A stretch of 64,000 nucleotides of DNA from Terfezia claveryi (GCA_015179025.1 WHUX01000237.1:1-64000); one strand, 5' to 3'. Positions 21,406-33,545 are shown, numbered from the stretch's first letter. A program made the numbers and translations. Notes: generated by a model not told the origin, from the letters alone.

Positions 21406-23000
21406 CTAATATGGACAGTAAATTGCAGGCTTATATGGATGGCGAATCTAGGATTCTAGGGACGCAGATGTGAAGGCTGGTACAGATGGGAGTTTTGGAG
21501 CGCAGTGTATTAGATAGCTTTATTAGATAATCGTGAGAATAAAATGGATTATTTCAAAATGCATTAATTCAGATGAACTACAAGAACAGCGTAGTAGTGA
21601 AGGCGCGGCTATGCTGGGAGACCATTTGTATTAGAGTTTGGAATGGGATGGTGACTGCGTAGAGGGTAGAGGTTAAGGTACATATAAATCTTGGAATATG
21701 GCATCAAATGATTTACATTGGTTAGGCCAAATAAGTTGGGTGTGCGTAAGGAAATATAAGAAAATATGAATATTTATGCCATCTCGGAATGGCCTGGGTA
21801 ATCTCGCAATCTAACAACGGCCCAGTCCATACCAGTATGGGGGGCTATACCAGTATGGCCCGGGCAATCCTAGAACGGCCCCAGCTGGTCCATACCAGTA
21901 TGGCCTAGAATCCCGGAACAGACCAGAACATATATATATATGAGAGAAATCTATACATTTGCAGGCTTATATATATATTTGCTAGAAACTCATACTTTTG
22001 GAGACTTATATATATATATGCGATAAATCTATATATACATAAGCTTATATATAGATGTGAGAAACTCGTACTTTCAGATACTTATATATATATCCCTGTA
22101 AATGCATAAATTCCTATGAGATATATCCCACAGTGGGAACTTTGCATATATTATAGTACTTGTCTCGTTCATAGTACTATGTCTACGATTTCCCAATATG
22201 ACTACTACTAGGCTAGGTATTAACTAGTATAGTTCCTGTATGTGAAAGAAAGGCTGAGTTCTATTGATTACCATCATACTACTTTTCTTATTATTCCTTA
22301 TCTTATTGTCTTTGGAAAGTTTAAATTGTCGGCTTTGGCAACTATAGTTTTCCTATATATATAATTCTCTTCCCCATACTTTTTCCCTTTGCTTATTATT
22401 CCTGGCATATCATAGCGAGTATTAAAAAAAGAGTATTAAAGCAAGAATTAGAGGGGGAATTAGAGTAAGCATTAGAGTGATAGATATAATAAGAGTTAGA
22501 GCACAGCTTAGGCCAAAAGTTAAAGTAACTGTTGCTACACATATATTCTGTATACATATCTATTGCTAAATACCTCTCTATGTATATAATAATTAGTGAA
22601 TATAATAAATATTTCTACTGTATGCATATTCAAAAGTTGCAAACTCAGTTACATAGCTGGCTGGTATATGAACTTAGTAAATGCAAGCTGTAAGTGGGTT
22701 GTATTTACCTACTATGTGCATTTAGGTAAAGGTTACATATATGCTTACATTCCAGGTATGGGGACAATGTCTTAATATATTCCAGATATGAGATCAACTG
22801 CCCAGTATTGGTGTTGTGTCTCAGGTGAGGAGGCAACGTTCCAGTGCTTCCAAATGTGAGAGCAACTGCTTAGCATTAGTACTGCATTATAGGCAAGGGG
22901 GCAATGTTCTAGTGTGTCCAGATACATAGGATACACAGAACAGAAACTTATGTCTAGATGCTTAGTGGTACGTCCTGATATTCATTTTATTTTACTAATG

Positions 23001-24600
23001 TAGATGAAAAAGAAGCTTTACAAGAATTAGAAACCAATTCAGATCTAGAGGTTGAAGAAGTTAGAGATTTGAGTTGAATTAAGAAATGTATGGGTTTGGA
23101 GATGAATAAGAAACCAGCATTACTAAAAAAAGGAATTACTTTAGAGACCTCATCTAAAAAACCATTACCAAGTACACTACAGAAAATGACTCCACAGAAA
23201 CGAAGAGGGAATCAGATTACTTTATGTTAGAGTTAGGAAACTCTGTGAGATCAAGTAGTTAGTAGAAAATAGCTATCTTTGATAAATCCCAAAAACAATA
23301 TGCCTGATAATGAAGGGGTTTTACTTAGAGTACTTAAGATAAAAGTGGAGAAGTAAGACCTTTCAGAAAATATCATAGACAATGTTATAATTAAAGAGAA
23401 TATATAAGCAACTGGATTTATAGGTCAAGGATTTGGAAAATATACTCCTAGGAGGGGATATTAGTATAAGTACATAATACTAATATATAGGAACTGGGGT
23501 AGTTCTTAAATGCCTTATAGGTAGTATGGCAAAGGTAGTGGGTGAGGAGGAATAAATAGTTCAGGAATAGGTACTCTAGAAATAAGCAGTTCGGGAATGA
23601 GTAGTATAGGAATGGATAATCTGGGAATAGGTAGTATGGGAATGGGTAGTCTAGGAATAGGTAGTCTAGAAATAGGTAATTCGAGGATAAGTGGGATGGG
23701 GATGGATTGTATAGAAATAGGTAAGATGGGAATGGGTGGCCTAGAGATAGGTAGTCTAAGAATAGGTTGTTCGAAAATGGGTAGTTTGGGGATGAGGCCT
23801 CATGTGGGTTGTAGTCATGGTAGTCTAAGTAGTCTAGTTAATCTTATTAGTATAGAATATTATATCAGAAATAGATAATGCCCTATGTACAAGATCCCAG
23901 TAGGTGTTTTTCAAAATCTGGCTGGCTTTGGAGGTTGTAATAGTTCGGACAACTCTAGTCTCCTAACAATAGGGAATGTGAAGTATATAAATATGTCCAA
24001 AGAGCAAGTAGTGAGTGCTAAAATGGGTTCTATAAGTAGGGCTGAAAGTGTAGAGTCTAGAGTGATAAGTTTAGAACCAGTAGGTATATTAGCACTTCTG
24101 GAGATAGCTGATGTCAAAAGTATAATGAAAGTTGCAGGAGTAAAAGATGTAGTGATAATAGAGATAGATGCATTAGCTTAGGTAGTAGAACAAAATCTGG
24201 AGCAGGATATTAGGAATATAGAGCCAGTTAAGGAAAGGGGTAGTGAGGAAGTGAAATAGTTATTAGCTAGTATAGGGGTTAACATGGTGAATAAAGTTGG
24301 GATTGATCTAAATATAGAGAATAATTTAAAGGGTAGAGGAGAAAGCAATGGAAAGCCGAAGCTAAAGGAAGACTCAAAGAAAAAGTTATTAGGGCATGAT
24401 AAGAGACTGGCTCTAAATTAGAATAATGACATTATAGAGCATAATAATTTTTCTTAGTACAATAGCTTTGGTTTTAACTACTTAGGGAATAGTTATGAGG
24501 GTAATATATAGATAGAAATAACAAGGTTAGAAGAGTATGAGATCAGGTTATTAGATAGCTAGAATAATAAATTAATTGCTTTAAATGAATATTCAGTACT
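23001..24600 (+). pseudogene. E4: wreck of cassette gene c4, C-terminal part
   Basis: Continues the c4-like text after E2: SSKKPLPSTLQKMTPQKRRG and DNVIIKENIQATGFIGQG, in the region corresponding to the NETPRRQRDFQRKES and IKREKTVDADALIKAQEEG parts of E1 c4. At 23580-23870 is a run of MGSLGIG-type repeats (units of 18-24 bp), then a low-complexity tail to about 24600. Stops are frequent. Homology of the last 700 bases is inferred from position only. Confidence 0.55.
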
Positions 24601-24601
24601 A

Positions 24602-24792
24602 GGTCTTATATTCTCATACTCTCTTTAGTTCATATTATATCAACTATATATATCTCTAAAATAATCAAAAAAGTTCTAGATATGGAACTCTTTTCTAGAG
24701 ATCTTTTCTCAGCCTTCAATAATTTTGGGCCTTTGCTCAGGCACAAATCTGATTCTTTTTTATCAATTCAGAGCAGAATAAGTGAAGTATAT
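24602..24792. repeat. 243-bp tandem array, part left of B2
   Basis: The end of one unit (TATCAACTATATATATCTC ... GAGCAGAATAAGTGAAGTATAT). B2 inserted exactly here and the array resumes at 30865. Confidence 0.8.
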
Positions 24793-25292
24793 TGTAACGA
24801 CGGCTCTGGTGGTAAGGCGACCAAGGGGTACGCCGGGGCAAGGGCAAGGCTAGGATGACACACATGTAGGAACGCTACATGTGTGACCAGGGGGAGGCTG
24901 TGATGGGAGGCAAGGGCAAGAGGCAAGAGGGACCAAGAGCAAGGGACACGAGACACGCGGAAGCAGTTTGCTGCGTGTGTCAAGGTGGGCAGCAGGGCTG
25001 CAGAGTCGAGGCAAGACAAGGAGGTGCACAAGGGAGATGCACTAACGTGGAGAGAAGCAAGGCCCTGTATTGGATATACAAGACGTTGGATGGGGATCCA
25101 ACGAGAGGGCGGAGAGAGCAAGCTATATATACAGGATTTCTTCCTGGCTGGCCAAGGCCACCGGAAGGAATAAGGTTCCCGAGACCCCTTATCTCGGGAA
25201 AAGAGATAACAACGATATCAATCAACAATAACGAAAGTCGGACGGAATCCCGTCTGACTTTCAAACCCGGCTAGGAAAGGACGGTTGTGACA
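24793..25292 (-). repeat. 3' LTR of B2
   Basis: 500 bp, matching 30368-30864. The polypurine tract complement (CTATCCCCCCTTTAGGC) follows at 25293. Confidence 0.9.
25233..25262. repeat. H1-like hairpin in the 3' LTR of B2
   Basis: GAAAGTCGGACGGA and GACTTTC ends enclose a 30-bp inverted repeat with one mismatch and a short loop. Length and ends match the H1 hairpin of E1 (GAGAGTCGGACGGA ... GACTCTC). It lies about 230 nt after the integrase stop in the element's sense. Confidence 0.8.
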
Positions 25293-25489
25293 CTATCCCC
25301 CCTTTAGGCTCGGAGCCCCAGCGACGCAAGGCAAGGCGAAAGAACAAACAAACAAGACAGGCGAATAACCAATAACCCATAACACAACCCCAACGCCGGG
25401 CAATCCTGACAACAACAGAAACAACAATCATAATTCCAACTCCAAATCAACGAAGACAAGACAAAAATATCATTCAGCTGGGCAAGGCT

Positions 25490-26906
25490 TGAGAGGGTAA
25501 CGCTGGTGGAATAGGGTGACCAGGTCAGGGGCGTTTTCCAGATCCTCTGCTGGTTGCCAGGTGGTCTCCTCATCCCCTAACCATTTGACCTTGTACTGAA
25601 CTCGTCCATAGCGCTTCCTGGAGTCCAGTACCTCCTCAACCTCCTACTCCTCTTCACCTGCAATCACCACGGAAGGAGGGGGGGGTGCTATTGCCCTGGA
25701 AGGGGATCGTCGGTGGCTGGCTCGATCTCCGAGACATGAACGACCGGATGGCGCTTAATCTCCCTGGGAAACCTCAGTCGGTAAGCATGAGTGCCCACAG
25801 CCGCTAACACCTCGTAGGGACCTAGAAACTTGTGATCCAGCTTATGGGAGGGCCGTTCTGTCCGGAAGTGTCTGCTAGAAAGCCATACCTTGTCTCCAGG
25901 CTGGTACCTTGGGGCTGGCAACCGTGAGCTGTTGGCATATTCGGCTTGCCTGGATTGCGCATACCTCAGCTCTGCCTTCAGGGTCGAGTGGAGCTCAGCG
26001 ATTCCGGCTGCGAATTCCTTGGCTGGGGGTTGGGCTTTCTGCAGGGGAGCTAGGGTGTCCACGAATCGGGGGTGCCAACCGTAATTGGCCAGGAAAGGAG
26101 AGGTTTTGGAGGATTACGAGAACTGGTTGTTCGCGGCGAATTCGCAGGTGGCCAGCAGCGAAACCCAGTTATCCTGCTGGTAGTTACAAAGGCCCGCAGA
26201 TATTGCTCCATAATGGCGTTCATCCTCTCTGATTGGCCGTCCGTCTGGGGGTGATATGCGTTAACAGCTGCACTTTGATCCCCAGAAGTTCGCAGAAGGC
26301 TTGCCAGAATTCTGAGGTAAACTGGGGGCCACAGTCGGATACGATCGATTCAGAGAGGCCATGGTATCGGAATACATTATTGAGGTAGAGATTGGCTAAC
26401 TCTGGGGCAGAGCAGGTATCCCGGCAAGGTATAACGTGCCTCATTTTGTCAACCGATCTACCACCATCAAGATAGCATTGAATCCCGAGTCTTCTGGCAA
26501 TCCCGTCACGAAATCCATGGTTAGATGCAGCCACGGCCGATCCGGGATATCCAGGGGCTTCAGAGTGCCACATGGGGCGTGGCGGACAGGCTTAGCATGC
26601 TTGCAAACATGGCAGTTCCGTATGTACCGCTCCACTTCCTTCCGCTGGTCAATCTATGTGTATTCCCTGGCCAGAAGCTCTAACGTTTTGGCCACTCCAG
26701 GGTGACCTGCAACCAGGCTGTCATGGTGTTCCTTGATCAATCGAAGGCGCAGCTCTCCTTCCGGCACATACAGCCGTTAGGTGGTAGAGGAGGCCTTCCT
26801 GGACGGTACACTCAGCTAGGGAGATCTTAGGGGTGGCGGCGCTGGCCAGAATCCACTGCAGTGAAAATTTCCTTGCCAGGGGGTCGTCCTCATATGCCTG
26901 TCTCAC
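25490..26906 (-). pseudogene. Integrase with chromodomain of B2
   Basis: Reading leftwards: [53 protein letters not shown], then ARQAEYANSSRLPAPRYQPG and HVSEIEPATDDPLP, ending with an unbroken chromodomain that keeps the Trp in KWLGDEETTW. Frameshifts lie near 26720, 26250 and 26060. A GCT/GCC-rich microsatellite at 26931-26996 lies just upstream in the RNase H-integrase linker. Confidence 0.85.
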
Positions 26907-27094
26907 TAGTTGTCGGAGGTCAGCCTCAGCTTCCGCATCAGCCTCAGCCTCAGCTTCAGCTTCCGCATCAGCCTCAGCCTCAGCTTCCGCAAGGGTATTA
27001 GGCCGCCAGGTCGAGATTTTCAGGTTTCAGTACCACCTGATTCTGGTACTTCAGCCTTTCATCCCCCCCTTTAGGGAGATCCCTGATCTCCTGG

Positions 27095-28560
27095 TCAGTG
27101 ATCCGGCTTACCCCCAGCCTTTCCCGGCCGATACCTTATCTTGAAGTTAAACCGAGAGAGGAATTCCGACCACCTAGCCTGTCGGCGATTTAGCAATTTG
27201 GTGGTTGTGAAGTACTCTAGGTTCTTATGGTCAGAGAGGACCTTGATAACCCCCTTTGCCGATTCCAGGTGTGGTCTCCATTCCTCGAATGCTCGCACAA
27301 TGGCCATTAACTCCTTATCATAGATTTCGTAATTACACTCCGCCGGGGAGTGCTTTTTGGAGAAATAGGCCACTGGGTGGAGGACTCCATCGACATACTG
27401 GGACAGGATTCCAGCAGAGACATAGTCGGAGGCATCGGTTTCGACGACACATTCCTGGTCAGGGTCGAAATGTGCCAGGATCGGTGCTGAGCAGAAGGCT
27501 TCCTTGAGGTTCTGGAAGGCGGATTGGGCTTCTGGATTCCAGTTGAAGCGCCGGTCTTTTTTGGTCAGGGCGGTGAGGGGGGCTACGATCTTCGAATACC
27601 CTAGAATGAACCGTCGGTAGAAGTTAGCGAATCCCAGAAAGGCTTGGACATCCTTGAGATTTGCTGGGATTTGCCATTCCTGGACAGCGTAACCTTGGCA
27701 GGGTCCATTCTGAGGCCCTCCGTGGTGATGATCAGTCCCAGATACTTGACCTCCTGCACATGAAACTCGCATTTCTCGGGCTTGAGGTACAATCCGGCTT
27801 GCTCCAGTTTTTCCAACACCTGCCGGACATGAATCTTGTGTTCTGCTAGGGTATCCGAATAAATCAAGATATCGTCGAGGTAAGCCGTGCAGAACACATC
27901 CAAGAAGTCTCGCAGGGTGTCATTAATGAAGTGTTGGAAAGAGGCCGGGCGTTGGTTAAGCCGAAGGGCATGACATTGTACTCGAAATGGCCATATCGTG
28001 TCCGGAAGGCGGTTTTCCACTCCTCCCCCTCAGCAATCCGTACCAGGTTGTATGCCCCTCTGAGATCCAATTTGGTGAACCATTTCGCCTTAGAAAGCCT
28101 GGCTAATGTCTCCTGGATTAGAGGCAAGGGATACCTGTTCTTGACCGTTATCTCGTTCAGGCCACGATAATCAACACATAACCGGAGGGAGCCATCCATT
28201 TCTTGACGAACAGCACAGGGGCACCGCCGGGGAAGAGCTGTGCCGAATGAAGCTCTTATTGAGATTCTCCTCCAAGTACTTCTTCAGAGCCTCCAGTTCC
28301 AGCCGAGACATTCTATAGAGCGGGCCGTATGGGGCGTCTTTCCTTCCACCAGGGGATTGTATGATCGTAAGGTCGATGTGGTGCCAGCTTCTCCGCGCTT
28401 TCTCAGATAACAAGTCAATGAATTCGTGGTATTCACCCGGCACATGGACTTCCATTCTTCCTTGGACCGCAGCTTATTGATTTCCAGGTTAACTTCGCAG
28501 ATTATAGAGTATGGGCTTTCAGCTTGTGCCTTCTGGTAAGTAAGCAAAGGCCCCTGCTCC
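27095..28560 (-). pseudogene. Reverse transcriptase and RNase H of B2
   Basis: Contains [57 protein letters not shown] (catalytic YLDD intact), [17 protein letters not shown] and [19 protein letters not shown]. Three or more frameshifts separate the parts, near 28190, 27960 and 27690. Confidence 0.88.
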
Positions 28561-28561
28561 A

Positions 28562-29140
28562 ATGAAGTTGATATCGAGGGGTTTTAGTGGGGGGTTTCTG
28601 CCATCACCTGGCTAGGATCCTCTATCGGGGGTGGTAGGGCACATAATCCTTTAACGGCAGTCTGTGGGGCACCGCAGTGCTTCTCGCAATACCTGCTGTT
28701 AAAGTTCAAGGTGTAAGAGCCAAAGTTAAGGAGACATCATGCATTCGGAGCCAGGGGATCCCCAGGACAATGGGGTATTTGAGCTTGGTTACAAACATGG
28801 GAGGCTTCCGAATGGTCTCTAATGCACTAGGTAGGCATGCGAGGTCGGTAATAGCCCCGGAAGAATAGGTCGGCCATCAATGACATCAAGAAGGGGGGGG
28901 TCTTTAGCTTGGCTGTTGGTATCGAATTTTTACTGACAAAGGTTGATCAATGAAGGCTATTCCTGAAGCACCACAATCTATGAGAGCTGATGTTACCACT
29001 TTTTACCATTGAATTTAACAGTTATTGGTACTACAAAATGCTCGCCAAACAAGCGAGATTCGTCAACAGACATAGATGCAGGAACAGAGAAAGACGACAA
29101 AGACAAATGACCCAGAATAGGTCCCTTGCTAGTGTCAGCG
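28562..29140 (-). pseudogene. Protease region of B2
   Basis: Reverse-strand text matching the B1 protease: the complement around 28970-28990 encodes the [11 protein letters not shown] active site, and 28750-28790 the [11 protein letters not shown] strand. Broken by stops and frameshifts, with no long frame. Confidence 0.7.
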
Positions 29141-30329
29141 ACTATGCAAGGGACAGGGCTTTTCCCGACTCATCCACCTCTTCGATCCTGAACTCGGAGA
29201 TGGCGTGGGTAGCCATCGAGCGGTTCTTGCGGAGGGGACATGCCGCAATGAAGTAGTCTCCCTTGCGCAGGCGATGCATAGCCCATTGTTGCGGCGGCGA
29301 TCCCTTTCCCCCTGAGTGAGCCGAGGTCTTCCCGAAGATAGGTCCATTGGGGTAGTTCCCCAGCTACCATGGAAGGGTGTGCTGCCTTAACTGGGTCAGG
29401 TTGATTCTGGGGGCGGGGTTGCGATGGGTTCTGGGGTGCTGATTCTGGAGGCGGGGTTGCGATGGGTTCTGGGGGGGATGGATCCGGGCCTGTTGCATCC
29501 CCAACCTGGCCGTCCTTTGTTCCACCTGCGAGGCCAGGTCGATGAGCTCCTCAAGAGTTTTGGCTGGAGACAGAATAAGGTGCTTTTTGATCTCGACACT
29601 AAGGCCCTCTTCGAACTGTTCCAGTTTTACCTGGTCGTTCCATGGTACCTCTGCCCTAGCCTCGAGAATTCGGCTACATATGTCGAGAGGTCATTGCCTC
29701 ATTGTCTTAGGGCCCGAAGGGCTCTGGTTGCTTTCCTGCGGGTCTGGATCTCCAAACGCCCGATCGAGGATAGCGAATAGTGCAGGAACGTCTGCTAGTT
29801 TGATACCCAGTCTTGGACGTATGGTTGGACTTGATCCAAGCTTTATCCTCCAATAGGCCGTACACGTAGGCCAAGCGGTGTTGGACGGTGGGGAACTTTG
29901 CAGCGTCCCCATTTAGCTTGATATTGATTGAATTTTTCCAAGGTTTGAGGCGGGACCTTTCGCCCTTGAATTTCGGTGGAGTGGGGAGGTCCTGTTTTTG
30001 GGGGCCTGAGGTGCCTGATTCCCAGGGTTTATGGTGTCCAGGGCCCTGGTCAGGGTTTGGACAGTCCTCTTTTCATTGGCCAAGTCCTTCTGGCAGGATG
30101 TAAGGTCCTCTGTGAGTATTGTGATTTGTCTTCGGCTCTGGCCAGTTTCTGTTGGGCTTAACGCATGGCTGCTTCTAGTTGCAAACCCATGGTGTCCGCA
30201 GTGAGGTAAATGTCGATGATAGTGTTGTGATAGTTGTCGAAGTCGGTCTGATTTTTTGGGATTGGCAGTGCTTGCCAGGCTTGGAACCTAGCTCCTGGGA
30301 GCATAGGAGTGGTTTCTTGAGTTGCCATA
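29141..30329 (-). pseudogene. gag of B2
   Basis: Starts MATQETTPMLPGARFQAWQA at 30329 with a TAA-broken coiled-coil segment, then a capsid-like part (VPALFAILDRAFGDPDPQ) and a CCHC knuckle near 29280-29240 (CIACARG then AACPLRKNR, frameshifted). A degenerate GGTTCTGGGG repeat occurs near 29410-29480. Confidence 0.8.
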
Positions 30330-30367
30330 ATGTGGACGTACCAGTTGGTTAGGGCGATCCAATATAG

Positions 30368-30864
30368 TGTAACGACGGCTCTGGGGGCAAGGCGACCAAG
30401 TGGTACCCGGGGCAAGGGCAAGGCTAGGATGACACACACGTAGGAACGCTACGTGTGTGACCAGGGGGAGGCTGTGACGGGAGGCAAGGGCAAGAGGCAA
30501 GAGGGACAGAGGGCAAGGGAGCGAGACATGCGGAAGCAGTTTGCCGCGTGTATAAGGTGGGCAGCAGGGCTGCAGAGTCGAGGCGAGGCAAAGAGGTGCA
30601 CAAGGGAGATGCACCAACGTGGAGAGAAGCAAGGCCCTGTATTGGATATACAAGATGTTGGATGGGGATTCAACGAGAGGGCGGAGAGAGCAAGCTATAT
30701 ATATAGGATTCCTTTCTGGCTGGCCAAGGCCACCGGAAGGAATAAGGTTCCCGAGACCCCTTATCTCGGGAACAGAGATAACAACGATATCAATCAACAA
30801 TAACGAAAGTCGGACGGAATCCCGTCTGACTCTCAAACCCGGCTAGGAAAGGACGGTTGTGACA
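30368..30864 (-). repeat. 5' LTR of B2 with H1-like hairpin
   Basis: 497 bp. The hairpin is at 30805-30834 and ends GACTCTC, one base closer to the E1 form than the copy in the other LTR. Confidence 0.9.
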
Positions 30865-31378
30865 TATATAGTAAAGTAAACTGGATGTCCAAGTTAGTAT
30901 GCTAGGTTTATAAAATTCTTAGTGTTATCCATTATTGACCCTCTTTAGTTCTTATTATATCAATTATATATATCTCCGAAACAAGCAACAAAGGTCTAGA
31001 AATGGAGCTCTCTGCTGGAGATCTTTTATTGTACTTCAATAATTTTGGACCGTTACTCTAGTAGAAATCTAATTCTTTCTCATTAATTCTTAGTAGAATG
31101 AGTAAGGTAAATAGTAAGGTGAAGTGGATATCTAAGTTGGCATGCTAGGTTCATAAAATTCTTGGTATTGTCCATTATTAACTATCTTTAGTTCTTATCA
31201 TATCAACTATATATATCTTTAAAACAATCAAAGAAGGTCCAGAAATAGAGCTCTTTTCTAGAGATCTTTTCTTAGGCTTTAACAACTTTGGGCCTTTACT
31301 CTAGTAGAAATCTTATTCTTCCTCATCAATTCAGAGCAGAATGAGTGAAGTATATAGTAAGATGAAGTAGATAGAAAG
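30865..31378. repeat. 243-bp tandem array, part right of B2
   Basis: Units start AGTAA(A/G)GT at 30870, 31113 and 31356, exactly 243 bp apart. Together with 24602-24792 about three units are seen. Each has a CAACTATATATATCT core and an AGCTC...AGAGATCTTTT segment. Non-coding as far as I can see. Position between c4 and c3 wrecks. Confidence 0.85.
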
Positions 31379-31404
31379 AATAGTTGACAACATCTAGGTT
31401 CATT

Positions 31405-31912
31405 ACCTCACCTGCATTACAGATGATAGTAGGAGAAGGTAATATATAGTCATAATTACATTACTTATATTACAGGTGATAGCTAGAGGAGACAATATTT
31501 AGGCATTATTGTATTACCTACATTGCAAGTAATGGCTGGAGGAGACAATATTCAAGCATTATTATATTACCTGTATTGCAGATGATGGCTAGAGGAGACA
31601 ATATTTAGGGATCATTATATTACTTATATCGCAGGTGATAGCTAGAGGATATAATTGATGGTCATGATTGTTTCACCTGCATAATAGGTGATAGCTAGAA
31701 GAGATAATATTCAAGTATATTGCATTACCTATATTATAGGTGATGGCTAGTGGAGATAATAGATAGTTATTTCAAGTACTATTGTATTACCTACAGTACA
31801 GGTGATAGCTAGAGGAGACAATTCATAGTCATAATTGCATTACCTTTATTGCAGGTAATAGCTGAAGGAGACAATAGATAGTTATAATTGAATCACCTGT
31901 ATTACAGGTAAT
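31405..31912. repeat. Degenerate H2 palindrome array of E4
   Basis: Ten copies of a decayed ACCTG...CAGGT palindrome at about 31409, 31459, 31512, 31565, 31618, 31672, 31722, 31784, 31838 and 31890, spaced 50-62 bp by AT-rich spacers like AGCTAGAGGAGACAATATTT. The centres read CATTAC, TATTGC and TATCGC where the LTR copies have CGATCG, as expected after C-to-T decay. It lies after the c4 wreck and before c3. Confidence 0.75.
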
Positions 31913-32199
31913 GGAGTTGGCCAATGAGTAGGCCAACGCATATTCCAAGGCAAATAAGTGAGCCAAAGTATATTTTAGGCCAAATGAGTTGGCTAAAGTT
32001 GGAATTATTTTATATGGAGGTCATACCTTCCCTCTTTTTATCCCTATACTAAGCTTTATATTGACTTTCCTAAGAAATCACCTCTATATATAAAGCAATG
32101 TCTTATATTACATAGGTATTTCCTCTAATATTTACCCCCTTAATAAGTCAGCAACTCATAAGAATCGAAAATGCAATAAACTGAATTATTAAAAATGCC
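31913..32199. other. AT-rich spacer before the c3 wreck
   Basis: Repeats of GGCCAAATGAGTTGGC type (31917-31995), then a TATATATAAAG box near 32090. It may have been the c3 promoter. No coding signal. Confidence 0.35.
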
Positions 32200-33360
32200 T
32201 AAAAATTAGATGCCAAAATAGAAACTCAATGGACCAAGCATAAAAGACTGAGGCAATGGGTTCTAATGGAGAAAGATTTTAAATATATTTAGGTTATAGG
32301 AGAAGAATCATTCCATACAGCCTATGCACTTAAAAAGCACCTTGAAGTATGCCTAGAATAAGATTTGGAAGAAATAGAAAAGATAAGGGAGAAAGCTGAA
32401 CAGTCATTTCAGCTTTTGGAAATATTGACTTCTCTAGCTATACAATATATACAGAGCGAGGTCAGGAAGGCCATTTCGTATGTGAGGCTTACTACTGCTT
32501 GAAGTATTGACTGGAAAGACAAACGAGAGGATATTAAACCTTTCTTCCCCACTGAGAAGTTCTTACAAGTTTTAGTTAAATATGTAGAGGAAAATCTTAA
32601 TATCTTCACTGCAATAAAATACTTTAAGGAGTGTATTGACCTCCATAGGTATATTAAGAAGACCAGTAAGAACCTCCACCTTATGCTAAGAGATATTATG
32701 GATGAAGCTACTACTAAAAAGAGTAGACAAAAAGGTAAAAAAGTATAATATATTATAGGCTCTAATAAAGTAGGCATTATACCAGGTGCTAATTTTAGTA
32801 GCTCATCAGCTAGTGCACCACCTAAGAAAGTATTCAGTAGAGCTGGTGGCAGAGTAGTAGGCAGTAGGGCAGGCAGTGGGGTAGACAGTGGGACAGGCAG
32901 TAGGGCAGGCAGTGGGGTAGGCAGTGGAGTGGGTAGTAGAGCAGGCAGTGAGATGAGCAATAAGGCTGGTACTGGAGTGAGCAGTGAAGCAAATATTGGG
33001 GTGGGTAGTGAGGCAGGCAGTAGAGTAGCTAGAGGCCAGGCTTCTAAAATAGCTACAACAAATAATAGCCCCCTTAAGTAAAGGAGGATATAAGATAGTG
33101 AAAAGAAAAAGAAATTTTAGTTAGGGTTCATGGCTGAAAACTTTAACATAAATGAATAAATTAGAGAACTTAAATGAGTAGCAGTCTCAAAGAAAAAAAA
33201 GGATAAGGTATTGAAAATTGAGGATGAACCCAACACATTATCTAGAAGTAAGGAAAGGAAGAATACCAACCTAGTATTAGAAATCTTGTAGGCATTACTC
33301 AAAGTAATGAGGGTAAAACCAATTATCATAATTGACTCCAAATAAGAGCAAGGTACTATG
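32200..33360 (+). pseudogene. E4: wreck of cassette gene c3
   Basis: A nearly continuous frame with a few TAG/TAA stops encodes EKIREKAEQSFQLLEILTSL, YVEENLNIFTAIKYFKECID and NLHLMLRDIMDEATTKKSRQ. A Gly/Ser run follows (GSGVDSGTGSRAGSGVGSG, 32860-33030), then a basic and acidic tail (KKKKDKVLKIEDEPNTL). The plan (helical N part, Gly/Ser run, charged C part) and local matches such as LVRDILP/LMLRDIMD agree with c3 of E1 (52595-51226). Confidence 0.55.
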
Positions 33361-33545
33361 TAGAAGGTCATAAGTAGAGTTCTTAGTTTGTATATTTTTA
33401 GTTCATATATTTTGCATTTTTAGATTTTATTTAGGTTTTATTTAGGAAAATTAGATCTCATTATATACCTAAACTATAATATTTTTATATAGTTTAAATT
33501 TATATTGTCTAGTTTGAATATTTTATGCCAGATCTTACTTAAAGT

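Larger units (their letters stand above)
19469..21930. mobile_element. F: minisatellite-rich TIR element inside E2
   Basis: The ends are inverted copies: TGTTCTAGTCCATTCCGGGA at 19469, and the complement of TGTTCTGGTCTGTTCCGGGA at 21911-21930. Both are followed inward by CCATACCGGTATGG-type palindromes (three or more near each end). The flanks are TATATATA on both sides, inside an AT repeat, so duplication length cannot be fixed. It has no plausible ORF and is filled by four unrelated minisatellites. The superfamily is unknown. Confidence 0.6.
18103..23000. mobile_element. E2: fold-back, non-autonomous E-family element hosting F
   Basis: Left end ATCAGCAAAAATAATATTTGC (18103) and right end TTTTACTAATG (23000) match the E1 termini in decayed form. 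Without F it is about 2.4 kb: two inverted arms of about 1 kb (18103-19050, 22100-23000) flanking AT-rich tandem repeats, with none of the cassette genes. It sits inside the c4 wreck, whose text resumes directly after 23000. Confidence 0.72.
24793..30864 (-). mobile_element. B2: family-B Ty3/gypsy chromovirus in the 243-bp array
   Basis: Minus-strand element with LTRs 24793-25292 and 30368-30864 and a perfect TSD TATAT (24788-24792, 30865-30869). The pol is related to B1, but the LTR is a different subtype, sharing the TGT.ACAACCGT start and carrying an H1-like hairpin where B1 has H2. All coding parts are present but frameshifted. Confidence 0.92.

Noticed and set aside
20870..21409. 179-codon Leu/Ile/Ser-rich ORF
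   Set aside because: Lies wholly in minisatellite 4 of F; the opposite strand is also open, as expected of a repeat.
31405..31912. Possible CRISPR array
   Set aside because: Repeats are degenerate palindromes, spacers resemble each other, and the context is eukaryotic.
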